NCBI GenBank assembly: GCA_013112715.1 | Contig: JABFGB010000029.1 | Span: 16,986 to 80,985, forward strand | Source: Chloroflexota bacterium | GTDB lineage: Bacteria; Chloroflexota; Anaerolineae; Aggregatilineales; J027 | DNA length: 64,000 nucleotides | Direction: 5' to 3' | In this document: one piece after another, positions 46,568 to 55,016 of the stretch | How positions within the stretch are numbered: position 1 is the stretch's first letter | Layout: each line of letters opens with the position of its first letter | Position numbers and translations under genes: made by a program | The notes under the pieces: generated by a model | Told to the model about the DNA's origin: nothing | What the model saw: the letters and a program-made list of their open reading frames with translations, nothing else | Database searches by the model: none

Positions 46568-46601
46568 CCGTCTGTTATTTGTTTGCCGGGTTTGCCCCTA
46601 G

Positions 46602-46621
46602 GCCCCATCATGGGGCTTTTT
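46602..46621 (+). terminator. Terminator of rpsT
   Basis: GCCCCA and TGGGGC form a 6-bp stem with a 3-base loop, followed at once by TTTTT. It ends 15 bases before the SpoU methyltransferase start. Confidence 0.85.
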
Positions 46622-46635
46622 GCGTTCTTTAAACT

Positions 46636-47442
46636 ATGAAAAATGACCTCATTACGAGCCGCACCAATCCCAAAATCAAGCAAGTCCGCGCCCTCCAAAA
46701 TCGCAAAGAGCGTGAGTCCGCGCGTTTATTTGTAGTCGAGGGCATCCGGCATGTAGGGGATGCCGTTGCCGCCAACGCTGACCTCGCATTTATCTGCTAT
46801 GCCCCTGATCTGCTGATAAGCGACTTTGCCCTCAATCTCATTCAGCAACAAACCCAACACGGGGTCCCTTGTTATCCGGTCAGTGCCGATGTTTTTGAAT
46901 CGTTGGCTTCACGCGAGGGGCCGCAGGGGATTTTGGCGGTGGTGCATCAACCCCAAAATACTCTAATGGATTTAGACCCGATCAATTTCGGCTGGGGGGT
47001 GGCGCTCGTTGCACCACAAGACCCCGGCAATGTCGGCACAATCCTGCGAACGATCAATGCAGTTGGCGCAAGCGGTTTATTATTATTGGAAAGCGGCACG
47101 GATGCTTACCACCCCACCGCGATTCGGGCCAGCATGGGGGCAAGTTTTTGGCATCCGATTGTCCAAACCTCGTTTTCCAATTTTGCAGCATGGGCGCATC
47201 AACACAACTATCATATTATGGGGACATCGGCACACGGCAGCGTGGATTATCGCACCATACCACATTATCCAAAGCCACTCATTTTATTGATGGGGAGTGA
47301 ACGCGAAGGCTTAACCTCGGAACAAATCGCCATCTGCCATCAATTGGTACGCTTACCAATGGTAGGTCAAGTCAGTTCGCTCAACCTCTCGGTGGCGACG
47401 GGGGTAATGCTCTACTCAATGTTTGAGAAACTGGGTAGTTAG
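46636..47442 (+). CDS. SpoU/TrmH-family RNA 2'-O-ribose methyltransferase
   Basis: The 268-aa enzyme has the N-terminal substrate-binding domain (SRTNPKIKQVRALQNRKER, FVVEGIRHV) and the C-terminal knotted SPOUT domain. The latter has ALVAPQDPGNVGTILRTINAVGA, LLMGSEREGLT and the final VRLPMVGQVSSLNLSVATGVMLY. It probably methylates 23S rRNA (RlmB/TsnR-like), but the site is unknown. It lies just after the rpsT terminator and ends convergently with the cyclase gene, the two stop codons overlapping by four bases. Confidence 0.92.
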   Translation: MKNDLITSRTNPKIKQVRALQNRKERESARLFVVEGIRHVGDAVAANADLAFICYAPDLLISDFALNLIQQQTQHGVPCYPVSADVFESLASREGPQGILAVVHQPQNTLMDLDPINFGWGVALVAPQDPGNVGTILRTINAVGASGLLLLESGTDAYHPTAIRASMGASFWHPIVQTSFSNFAAWAHQHNYHIMGTSAHGSVDYRTIPHYPKPLILLMGSEREGLTSEQIAICHQLVRLPMVGQVSSLNLSVATGVMLYSMFEKLGS

Positions 47443-49178
47443 CGTATATCGGTCAATTGATAGACCATCACCGGGGTATTATCGCCACGCAGCCGCCGTT
47501 CAGTGGATTGGGCGACGACATGATCCTTAACCGCCTGATACGTTTCTTCACTGATAATGACCTCGCCCGGCTGGGCAATTTCCTGCAATTTCTTAGCGAA
47601 GGTAACAGCATAACCTAGTGCCGTAAACTCCTTGCGGCTGGGGCTGCCGACGTTGCCTACGATGGCTGTTCCGGTATGAATACCAATGCCATAAAATAGG
47701 CGTTGTTCAGGCGGCAAAACCTCATGGAGAGCCTGCACATCGCTAACTAGCGCCATCGCTGCTCGAACGGCACGCAGAGCATGGTCGTCCACCTGCGGAT
47801 TCAATTGGGTGTTATATAATCCAACAATGGCATCCCCCATATATTTGTCAATGATGCCTTCCAATAATTGGATGGCCGAACTGCCTGCCGATAAATATTG
47901 ATTGATGATCTGCATCAATTCTTCGGGGGCAAGTTGCTCACTGAAGGTCGTAAAACCGCGCACATCGGCGAAAATCACGGTGATTTCGCGTTCTTCTCCG
48001 CTGAGGCCCAAACTGTCAATACTTTGAATGTTGCGTACCATTGCAGGCGGCAGATAGGTGCGAATCACATTTATGGTTTCGTCGCGTTCCTTGATAGCGG
48101 TCAAGTCATCCAACACGATAGCGACGCCCTGCGTTTCATTTTGTTCGCCACGCAAGGGGCTAAGTTTGAGGCTAAGGCTGGTTGGGCCGCGATGGGCTAA
48201 GACAGTGTTGACTTCGATAATTTCCTGATGCCCCTGCTGCTGCACCTCGATCAAAACGTTCTCAAATCCTTCGTATAAAGCAGGTAAGACTTGAGTCACG
48301 GGCTGTCCAATACATTCAGTCGCCATTACCCCCAAAATTTGCTCGGCGACGGGGGAGCAGGTGCGGATATTGCCATGTGCATCGGTCGTGATGACAGCGC
48401 TGGCAATGGAGGCGAAGATGCTGTCCAAGAATTGGCGGATGGCCGTGACTTCTTCTAACCGCGCCTTGACCCGTTCAAACAAGCGGGCATTTTGAATGGC
48501 GATGGCGGCTTGATTGGCAAAGGCTACCAGCAGATTTAACTCACTTTCGCCAAACAGCCCTTCCCGAATACGATTATCGGCATACACCACACCGGAAAGC
48601 TGGTCACGATATATAATTGGCACACACAGGATACTGCGCAGGTCATATTTCAAAACGCTATCAGTCAGTTGAAAGCGCTCATCGTCTTGAACATCAGTGG
48701 TCAAGATTGGCTGACGAGTCCGCATGACCTCATCCACAATTGTCCGGCTAATCATCAACTCAGCCTCATCGGTAGACCCAGCTTCCAAATTGACGCTGAT
48801 GACCTTTTCCGTCTCGCCCGTATTTTGATCGAGCAGCATCACATAGCCATGTACTGCCCCAGTGAGGCCGATGACCGTATCCATTGCACGGCGCAGCACG
48901 GTGTCAAGATCAAGTGAGGAATTAATCAAGCCCCCGGTGTGAGCAAGGGCACGCAACTGGGCAAGTTCAACTTGTTCTGAAGCCAACTGCTCAGACAACA
49001 ACTTAACGGCTTCACTAAATCCCTGAGTATCTTCCAACACAGACACAGGCAGGCTCATATTGCGGATGCGAAGAAGATTGGACTGTTCTTGCAGCATATG
49101 GCTGACTTCTTGCGCCATATAATTGAGCCGCATGATTTCAGTAGTCAGGTTGTCAATCTGTTGGGTAATGAGTGTCAT
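47439..49178 (-). CDS. GAF-PAS class III nucleotide cyclase, metal-site subunit (Asn/Arg lost)
   Basis: The 579-aa protein has an N-terminal coiled coil (about 1-75), a GAF domain (about 90-235), a PAS domain (about 250-365) and a class III cyclase domain (about 395-575). Both metal aspartates are present, Asp405 (FADVRGF) and Asp449 (KYMGDA), and Lys445 and Thr519 fit the class IIIb adenine-selecting pair. The transition-state pair is changed: the segment normally GDxVNxAxRL reads GYAVTFAKKL, so Asn is Thr526 and Arg is Lys530. A homodimer should be impaired. The gene overlaps its paralogue by an ATGA, and that paralogue has the reverse defect. Confidence 0.9.
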   Translation of the reverse strand: MTLITQQIDNLTTEIMRLNYMAQEVSHMLQEQSNLLRIRNMSLPVSVLEDTQGFSEAVKLLSEQLASEQVELAQLRALAHTGGLINSSLDLDTVLRRAMDTVIGLTGAVHGYVMLLDQNTGETEKVISVNLEAGSTDEAELMISRTIVDEVMRTRQPILTTDVQDDERFQLTDSVLKYDLRSILCVPIIYRDQLSGVVYADNRIREGLFGESELNLLVAFANQAAIAIQNARLFERVKARLEEVTAIRQFLDSIFASIASAVITTDAHGNIRTCSPVAEQILGVMATECIGQPVTQVLPALYEGFENVLIEVQQQGHQEIIEVNTVLAHRGPTSLSLKLSPLRGEQNETQGVAIVLDDLTAIKERDETINVIRTYLPPAMVRNIQSIDSLGLSGEEREITVIFADVRGFTTFSEQLAPEELMQIINQYLSAGSSAIQLLEGIIDKYMGDAIVGLYNTQLNPQVDDHALRAVRAAMALVSDVQALHEVLPPEQRLFYGIGIHTGTAIVGNVGSPSRKEFTALGYAVTFAKKLQEIAQPGEVIISEETYQAVKDHVVAQSTERRLRGDNTPVMVYQLTDIR

Positions 49179-50950
49179 GCGCTAACTTCCGCCGTGTCAA
49201 ATACTTCATAGATATAGGCAGGCTGCACCCGGCCCTTTACTTTCAAGGGTTCCAGTTCCCGATAGCCAATCCAGTCGGTTTGACTCAAGTGGGCTTGGCA
49301 TAGGGCCAATGTTTCACGACTGACAATCAATTGACCATAGACAGCATTTTCCTGCAAGCGTTTGGCGAGGTTGACTGTATCGCCAATTGCTGTGAATTCA
49401 CGACGGTCAGTGCTGCCAACATTGCCTAATGTCGCCTCGCCCGAATGAATCCCGATGCGGAAATAGGCTTTACCTTCACTGGAAACATCCCCATAGGCCG
49501 CCAACGTCCGTAAGTCAGCAGCCATCCGCATGGTAGCGGATAGGGCATCCCACGCATGTTGGTCAGATGGATTTAGCTGGGTATTGAACAAGGCCATAAT
49601 GTCACTGCCCATGAATTTATCAATTAATCCCGCATGGTGATGAATCGCCTCGGAACTGATAGTCAGATAGGTATTAAGCAGTTCCATCACCTCGCGCGGG
49701 GGCATGGCATCCGGGAAAGTATCAAATGAACGTACCTCTACAAACAAAACCGTCACCATACGCCGTTCGCCACCCAACGCCAATCGTTCGATGCTGCGAA
49801 TATTGTCCACCATCGCGGGTGGCAAATACCTGCGCACCGCAGCTATGGTGGCATCGCGCTTTTTCAATTCGGTAACGTCATCTACCACAATAGCGACCCC
49901 TTGCGTAATACGTTCGGCATCCTTAAAGGGGCTAAGTTTGAAATTGAGAGACAGTGGGCCACGTTGATCGAGCGTGGGTGAGGCCTCAACGGTTAAATTC
50001 TCAGATAGGCTCCGAACCAACTGCGCCTCACGCTGAATCTGTTCGTATACTTGGGGCAGTTTGAGATCAAAACGCTGATTTAGGGCACTTTCGGCGGTTA
50101 GCCCAAAAATGGTTTCGGAGGCAAGGTTATAGCTGGTAATGACGTCTTGACCGTCTAAGGTCATCACACCGCTGGCGATAGAAGCCAGAATATTATCGAG
50201 CAGCACTTTAATCGCCGTGATTTCACGGAGGGTCTGCTGAATTTGCTCGAACAATTGGGCATTCTCAATAGCGATTGCAGCTTGGTCGGCAAAAGCATTC
50301 AGCAGGCGGCGCTCACGTTTACCAAACAGGCCATCTTTGATACGGTTGTCGCAATAGACCGTACCTAAGATACGATCCCTAAAGATGAGCGGCACACAAA
50401 TGATGCTGCGGAGGGCAAGACTGATAATGCTGTCCTGTTCTTTAAAGCGCGAGTCCTCTTGAGCATTGGTGGTGACAATGGCCTCACCTGTCCGCGCCAC
50501 GTTTTCCACAATGGTTCGGCTAAAGATAAATTCTTCATCTTGGCTAGAAGTCGGGTCGAGTTTGCGGTTGACCACAATTTCCATCTCGTTGGTCACGCGA
50601 TTGTGCAGCATGATATAGCCACGTTCCGCCCCAACGAGTTGAATTACACGATCCATCACACCATTCAGCACTTCATCCAGATCGAGACTGGAGTTTACAA
50701 ATTCAGTCGTATTTGCCAACATCCGCAACTGGCTGAGTTCCGTTTGCTGCTCTTGAATTTTATGGGCCAGTCCATCAAGATCAACATGGATCGCTTCCAA
50801 TTTTTGTAGTGAGCCTGCTGGCAGTGCCATACCCTGTTTGCGGAGTTGGCGCTCTTGCTGGCGAAGTTTTTCTGCCAACTGAATTGCGTCGCGGCTCAGT
50901 TGATGAATGCGTTGAATACTATCATGAATAAGCGTGCCATTGTTGAACAT
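49175..50950 (-). CDS. GAF-PAS class III nucleotide cyclase, Asn/Arg subunit (metal site lost)
   Basis: The 591-aa paralogue has the same layout as its downstream neighbour: coiled coil (about 1-80), GAF (about 90-235), PAS (about 250-365), cyclase (about 395-585). Here Asn527 and Arg531 (GDTVNLAKRL), Lys445 and Thr520 are intact. However, the first metal Asp is Glu405 (FVEVRSF), and the second is Ser449 with an Asp one residue later (KFMGSD). So the domain keeps the base-binding and transition-state half and lacks the usual metal half. GAGGG stands 9 bases before the ATG. Pairing with the downstream protein would restore one complete site. Confidence 0.9.
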   Translation of the reverse strand: MFNNGTLIHDSIQRIHQLSRDAIQLAEKLRQQERQLRKQGMALPAGSLQKLEAIHVDLDGLAHKIQEQQTELSQLRMLANTTEFVNSSLDLDEVLNGVMDRVIQLVGAERGYIMLHNRVTNEMEIVVNRKLDPTSSQDEEFIFSRTIVENVARTGEAIVTTNAQEDSRFKEQDSIISLALRSIICVPLIFRDRILGTVYCDNRIKDGLFGKRERRLLNAFADQAAIAIENAQLFEQIQQTLREITAIKVLLDNILASIASGVMTLDGQDVITSYNLASETIFGLTAESALNQRFDLKLPQVYEQIQREAQLVRSLSENLTVEASPTLDQRGPLSLNFKLSPFKDAERITQGVAIVVDDVTELKKRDATIAAVRRYLPPAMVDNIRSIERLALGGERRMVTVLFVEVRSFDTFPDAMPPREVMELLNTYLTISSEAIHHHAGLIDKFMGSDIMALFNTQLNPSDQHAWDALSATMRMAADLRTLAAYGDVSSEGKAYFRIGIHSGEATLGNVGSTDRREFTAIGDTVNLAKRLQENAVYGQLIVSRETLALCQAHLSQTDWIGYRELEPLKVKGRVQPAYIYEVFDTAEVSA

Positions 50951-50971
50951 TTGCTGCTGCCCTCAAAAAAA

Positions 50972-51247
50972 TTATGGGGAACACCGATTGACTTCCGCCA
51001 ACCGACGCCGGGCTTCTTTATGATTGGGGTCAATTGCTAACACATTTTCGAGCGCGACGCGGCGGTCTTCTTCAGTATCCACCACTTTCGCCAGCCACAA
51101 CCACACATTGGTACTCAGCGGGAAGATTTTGATGGCCTCCCGGAAATACAAATGGGCATCATAGCTTCTTCCGGCAACCGTTGCAGCGTGGGCGGCCTGA
51201 CAAAGCCGAATAAATTCTTCACGCTCTTCATTGGAGAGATCATTCAT
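50972..51247 (-). CDS. Small soluble TPR-like protein
   Basis: The 91-aa protein consists only of the helical TPR-like module found at the N-termini of the next three upstream proteins. Its key segments are AHLYFREAIKIFP, VWLWLAKVVDTEEDRR and ALENVLAIDPNHKEARRRL. There is no signal peptide or membrane helix, so it is cytosolic. It lies 21 bases before the cyclase pair and 18 after a propeller gene. A partner or adaptor role within this operon is an inference from shared module and position. Confidence 0.8.
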   Translation of the reverse strand: MNDLSNEEREEFIRLCQAAHAATVAGRSYDAHLYFREAIKIFPLSTNVWLWLAKVVDTEEDRRVALENVLAIDPNHKEARRRLAEVNRCSP

Positions 51248-51265
51248 TGTATGCCCCGAATTTCC

Positions 51266-52756
51266 CTAACGCACCCAATCATTGGCTTCGTCTTGGCTGC
51301 GTGGATCATTGGTCACAGCATAGGTCGTTTGGGTTTCTAGATCATAGATATAGACATCCGTGCCAATGCCTTCCAAAATGTCAGAATTGAACACGATATA
51401 ACGTCCATCGGGTGACCAACGCGGTTGGGTGTCATGCGGGCCAAAATCCACCAATACCGAGGGTGGGGCTGACCCATCCGCTGGCATCACATAAATATCG
51501 CTGGTATTCGCTCCGGCAGCCGTCCCGCTAAAAACAATTTGCGTCCCATCTGGACTCCAATCGGGCTGTGACTCGACCAATTCATTCACATCTGTGGTCA
51601 ATTGGGCAATGGAGCCATCCCCCACGCTGATGATATACAGATCAATGCCATTGGGTTGGGCCAAGGTCTCATCCACAAAATCGGCCACATACACAATCCG
51701 CGAACCATCAGGCGACCATGCAGGCCAAGATTCGGCTGAATCGTCATTGGTCAGACGGCGCAAGAGTTCAGGATTACCACCTTCAACAGGAGGAGTATCG
51801 CCAATGGTGAGCACGTATAAATCGGTGGCTGGTTTGCCACTTTCCATACCAATAAAGGCGATTTGGGGGCCAACAGGTGACCACGCAGGCATATCTTGTT
51901 CATAAATAATCGTCCTCGCCCCACCCCAATATTGGCTGGCGGTACGGGTTTCTGACCCGTTCAAATTGGAAATTGTCAGCGCGATGTCCTGTGTGCCGGA
52001 CAAATATTGGATAAAGACATAGCGCGTGCCATCCGCCGATACCGATGGATTTCGTCCACGTACTCCCTCAGCAGATGCGGGAAGTCGGCTTAGGTCAGCA
52101 ACATTGATGAAAAAGATGGGTTGATTTTCACGGTCAAGGGCTTCATTACCCGACCGCAGAATAATCCTGCCTTGAATCTCCGCTGGCGGTGTTGGAATAG
52201 ATTCTATCAAGTTCGGGGTGGGTGAAAACATGGGGCTGGGTGTCCATGTCGGCGGCAGACTGCGCGGATCAATCGTTGGGATCGAAGTTGCCGTTGCAGT
52301 TGGGGTTCCAGTCGGCGTATGACTTGCCGTTGGCGTTCTGGATGGAGTGACCTGTGTCTCTTTTTCGTCACCGTCATCGCCGGAAAACACCAAAAATAGA
52401 ATGCACGCAAAAAAGATGATGACCAGTGCTACGATTGCTCCGATCATCGCTTTGCGTGGATTAATCGGGGGTTTGGGGGCAGGTACCCCACTGCTGGCCT
52501 CATCCATGCGATCCAGCATCTCTTGGGCACGGGCGTTGTTGGGGTTAATCAAAACGACATTGTGCAAACAGGTACGCCGTTCGTCATCGGTTTCGACCAC
52601 ACTGGCTAACCAGAACCACGCCCGTTCACTATATTCATCTAATTCGACAGCTTTTTGGAGAAGTAGACGGGCTGTAGCTTTGTCCCCAGCCCGTGCCTTT
52701 GCAATACCGTCGCGTATCAAATTCTCGACTTGGGAATTGGGCGATTGCTGATCCAC
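51266..52756 (-). CDS. TPR-like module, membrane helix and external PD40/TolB-like beta-propeller
   Basis: In this 496-aa protein residues 1-85 are the TPR-like module (AWFWLASVVETDDERR, LINPNNARAQEMLDRM). A single helix spans about 103-125, with Lys/Arg before it and Asp/Glu after it, predicting N-inside topology. A Thr/Pro linker (about 130-190) follows. The rest has five WD40-like PD40 repeats (AWSPDGSRIVY, DWSPDGTQIVF, RWSPDGRYIVF and two weaker ones). The propeller should face outwards. It is a likely sensor or ligand-binding protein; no enzyme motif was seen. Confidence 0.85.
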   Translation of the reverse strand: MDQQSPNSQVENLIRDGIAKARAGDKATARLLLQKAVELDEYSERAWFWLASVVETDDERRTCLHNVVLINPNNARAQEMLDRMDEASSGVPAPKPPINPRKAMIGAIVALVIIFFACILFLVFSGDDGDEKETQVTPSRTPTASHTPTGTPTATATSIPTIDPRSLPPTWTPSPMFSPTPNLIESIPTPPAEIQGRIILRSGNEALDRENQPIFFINVADLSRLPASAEGVRGRNPSVSADGTRYVFIQYLSGTQDIALTISNLNGSETRTASQYWGGARTIIYEQDMPAWSPVGPQIAFIGMESGKPATDLYVLTIGDTPPVEGGNPELLRRLTNDDSAESWPAWSPDGSRIVYVADFVDETLAQPNGIDLYIISVGDGSIAQLTTDVNELVESQPDWSPDGTQIVFSGTAAGANTSDIYVMPADGSAPPSVLVDFGPHDTQPRWSPDGRYIVFNSDILEGIGTDVYIYDLETQTTYAVTNDPRSQDEANDWVR

Positions 52757-52786
52757 CCGGTCACCCTCACTTTACCTACCAATATA

Positions 52787-54517
52787 TTATCTAGCACAAT
52801 TGAATGCGTAATCTGGGGCTGGCCCCACCGCTAACGCATTGGTCAACCACTGAGCATCACGGGCTTCGCCACTGCTCTCCGAAACACGCTGCCATGTTCC
52901 ACCGTCGGCTGGCACCAACCATAAATTCGAGGTATCGGTACCTTCACGGTTGGAACTGACTACTAACCACAGTCCATCGGGCGACCATGCCGGGTCACGT
53001 TCTTCCGCATCACCATCATTAACCGACAAAACTCGTTCGGTTGCACCATCCGAGCGCATCACAAAAAGGTCGTTGTCGGTGTTGCGATTAGTAATAAATG
53101 CAATGCGCGTGCCATCGGGTGACCATGCGGGCGCAAAACTGCTGTTGCTGGAGTCAGTCATCTGGCAGACCTCACCCCCTTGCAGCGGCGTAACGAAGAT
53201 TTCCAACTGGCCCTTTGCGGCGCGATCCGAAGCAAATGCAAACGCCCTGCCATCGGGCGACCATGCCGGGTCACGATCATCAAAGTCTTCGTCATTCGTC
53301 CAATTAAAGGGGTCATCGCCCGTCGTGAGGTCTAACATATAGACATCAAAATCCCCGGTGGCATTCGAGGCAAACAAAATGTTTACCCCGTCGGGTGACC
53401 ATGCGGCTCCAAGAGTCTGTTCGGCCCCCAAATGCGTTAATTGGCGCGGTGTACCACTGGGATAGTCCATAATGAATAGCTCTTGAATTGATCCTTCTTG
53501 GACCGTAAAGACCAGTTGAGTCCCATCAGGCGACAGTGCCGGATCGAGAATTTCAACTTCCCCGGAGGATTCAGGTGCTTCTGTCGGCACATCGGTTGGG
53601 GATTCTTCAGCAGGTTCGCCTTCCTCAGTAGGAGCTTCGGTGGGTTCTTGGGCGGGTTCCTCATCGGACGTTATTTCTAGCGGAGGCAGGCTAATTCGCA
53701 CCTCTTGAAGCTGTGTTCCATCGGCAGTGATACTGTAAAGGACGAATGGATCCCCCGCTGTTTCATTACCCGCGTAGACAATCGTATACTGGTCTAGGCC
53801 GGGTGGCTGTGGTGTCCATGTCGGCGAGGGCAGGGGTGTCCATGTCGGAGAAGGTGTCCATGTTGGCGGAAGATCAACGGTGCGCTGTGTCACAGTAATA
53901 GCTGGCACAATACGCCCCTGCGTGGGGGTCGGCGTTGGAATAGTGGCAGTTGGGCTGAAGATAATCACCGGGGTTGGGGTATCCGTTTCGGTTGCCGCTT
54001 CTTCATCCCCCGTGACGCGCAAAATAATAAGCAGCACGGCTAACCCAATCAGCCCTACGGCGACTGCCCCTGTTAGATAGAATCCCAAGCGACTGTTTTC
54101 GCGCCGAGAATTGGCCCAAATATTGCCGGGTAACTCATGCCGCTGGACAGGTCGGAGATAATTCGGGGGTTCCGACGTACCGCCCGATTGAGGGGAACTC
54201 GTAGATCGCCGTAACCCGGCCTCACTAGGTCGGGATGGTGGCGTGCTGGCCGGGCGAAGCGAGCCAGTTCCGGTTTGCAGCTTATCCAATGCCAAGCGTG
54301 CTTTTTCATTGTTCGGGTTAATGGATAAGACTTCTTCAAGTGCCTGACGCCGATGCTCGGTATTATCAGACACCTGAGCCAGCCACATCCATGCCAGTTC
54401 GTTGCGCGGGTCAGCATCTATGACCTGCTGAAATATACTGCGGGCGATAATCAGGTTATTGCCACGCGCCGCATCAATACCTGCCTTCAAAAGTGCTTTG
54501 ATCTCTTCGGGATCCAA
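52787..54517 (-). CDS. TPR-like module, membrane helix and external PD40 beta-propeller, paralogue
   Basis: This 576-aa protein has the same plan as its downstream neighbour. The TPR-like module lies at 1-82 (LAWMWLAQVSDNTEHRR, SINPNNEKARLALDKL), then a Ser/Pro-rich cytosolic spacer, a helix at about 145-168, and a long Thr/Pro and Glu/Pro linker. Five PD40 repeats with (L/W)SPDG turns follow. The external linker is interrupted by an acidic proline-rich stretch inside the first propeller part (about 285-330). Spacing of 30 and 36 bases to its neighbours supports one operon. Confidence 0.85.
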   Translation of the reverse strand: MDPEEIKALLKAGIDAARGNNLIIARSIFQQVIDADPRNELAWMWLAQVSDNTEHRRQALEEVLSINPNNEKARLALDKLQTGTGSLRPASTPPSRPSEAGLRRSTSSPQSGGTSEPPNYLRPVQRHELPGNIWANSRRENSRLGFYLTGAVAVGLIGLAVLLIILRVTGDEEAATETDTPTPVIIFSPTATIPTPTPTQGRIVPAITVTQRTVDLPPTWTPSPTWTPLPSPTWTPQPPGLDQYTIVYAGNETAGDPFVLYSITADGTQLQEVRISLPPLEITSDEEPAQEPTEAPTEEGEPAEESPTDVPTEAPESSGEVEILDPALSPDGTQLVFTVQEGSIQELFIMDYPSGTPRQLTHLGAEQTLGAAWSPDGVNILFASNATGDFDVYMLDLTTGDDPFNWTNDEDFDDRDPAWSPDGRAFAFASDRAAKGQLEIFVTPLQGGEVCQMTDSSNSSFAPAWSPDGTRIAFITNRNTDNDLFVMRSDGATERVLSVNDGDAEERDPAWSPDGLWLVVSSNREGTDTSNLWLVPADGGTWQRVSESSGEARDAQWLTNALAVGPAPDYAFNCAR

Positions 54518-54553
54518 GATTTTATCCTGCCCCTCGTCGAATAGCCGATTAAA

Positions 54554-54934
54554 TTAGCGAGCCACTATTACAATCAAACACGCTGCCGCAATGATAAACA
54601 CCAAAATCGCCAGCACCAAGATACCAAACTGCTGAGTACGTGCTTCAGATTTTTGGCGCTGATGCTGCATTTTGTCGAGTGCTTGGCGGGCGGCCTTATT
54701 GCTTGGATTCAGTTGCAGCACCGTCCGAAGATAGCGTCGTCGGTCAATATCGTTTGTGCTGGTGTAGGCCATCCACAACCATGCCCGGTCATTGTGCTTA
54801 TCGGCAGCCAAAACCTGTTCCAAAAGCACCCGTGCCCCTTGCTTATTCCCTTGGCGTGCTTGGGTAATGGCAAGCTGCAAAAGGTCTTCTAGATTGGCAG
54901 CCTCATCGGATGAAGACATCCCCATATTACGCAT
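54554..54934 (-). CDS. TPR-like module with C-terminal membrane anchor
   Basis: The 126-aa protein has the TPR-like module (ARQGNKQGARVLLEQVL, RAWLWMAYTSTNDIDRRR, LNPSNKAARQALDKM) followed by one hydrophobic helix at the very end (about 102-124). This makes it a tail-anchored protein with its TPR part in the cytosol. ATGs at codons 4 and 6 are alternative starts. It is the first gene of the six-gene unit, 39 bases downstream of a candidate -10 box. Confidence 0.8.
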   Translation of the reverse strand: MRNMGMSSSDEAANLEDLLQLAITQARQGNKQGARVLLEQVLAADKHNDRAWLWMAYTSTNDIDRRRYLRTVLQLNPSNKAARQALDKMQHQRQKSEARTQQFGILVLAILVFIIAAACLIVIVAR

Positions 54935-54972
54935 ACAAATCTCTATCCCTTGTGGTGGTCAATTGTAGTTCT

Positions 54973-55000
54973 AGTATACTCAGTTAAAAAGCCGCTGCAA
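54973..55000 (-). promoter_or_regulatory. Candidate promoter of the TPR/propeller/cyclase operon
   Basis: On the minus strand TTGCAG (54995-55000) and TATACT (54973-54978) are 16 bases apart. The -10 has one mismatch, while the -35 keeps only TTG. The -10 sits inside a short AGTATACT palindrome. It is the only promoter-like sequence in the 82-base gap upstream of the six genes. Confidence 0.45.
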
Positions 55001-55016
55001 TTCAACCCTAGAACTA

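Noticed and set aside
51400..53410. Regularly recurring near-identical DNA words (ccatcgggtgaccatgc type) that look like a repeat array
   Set aside because: They are spaced irregularly and encode the WSPDG turns of the PD40 propeller blades in two genes, so they are coding repeats, not CRISPR or a mobile repeat.
52787..54517. TolB (Tol-Pal) identity for the propeller proteins
   Set aside because: They have a TPR-like cytosolic part and a membrane helix, no signal peptide, and no tol or pal neighbours; only the propeller fold is shared.
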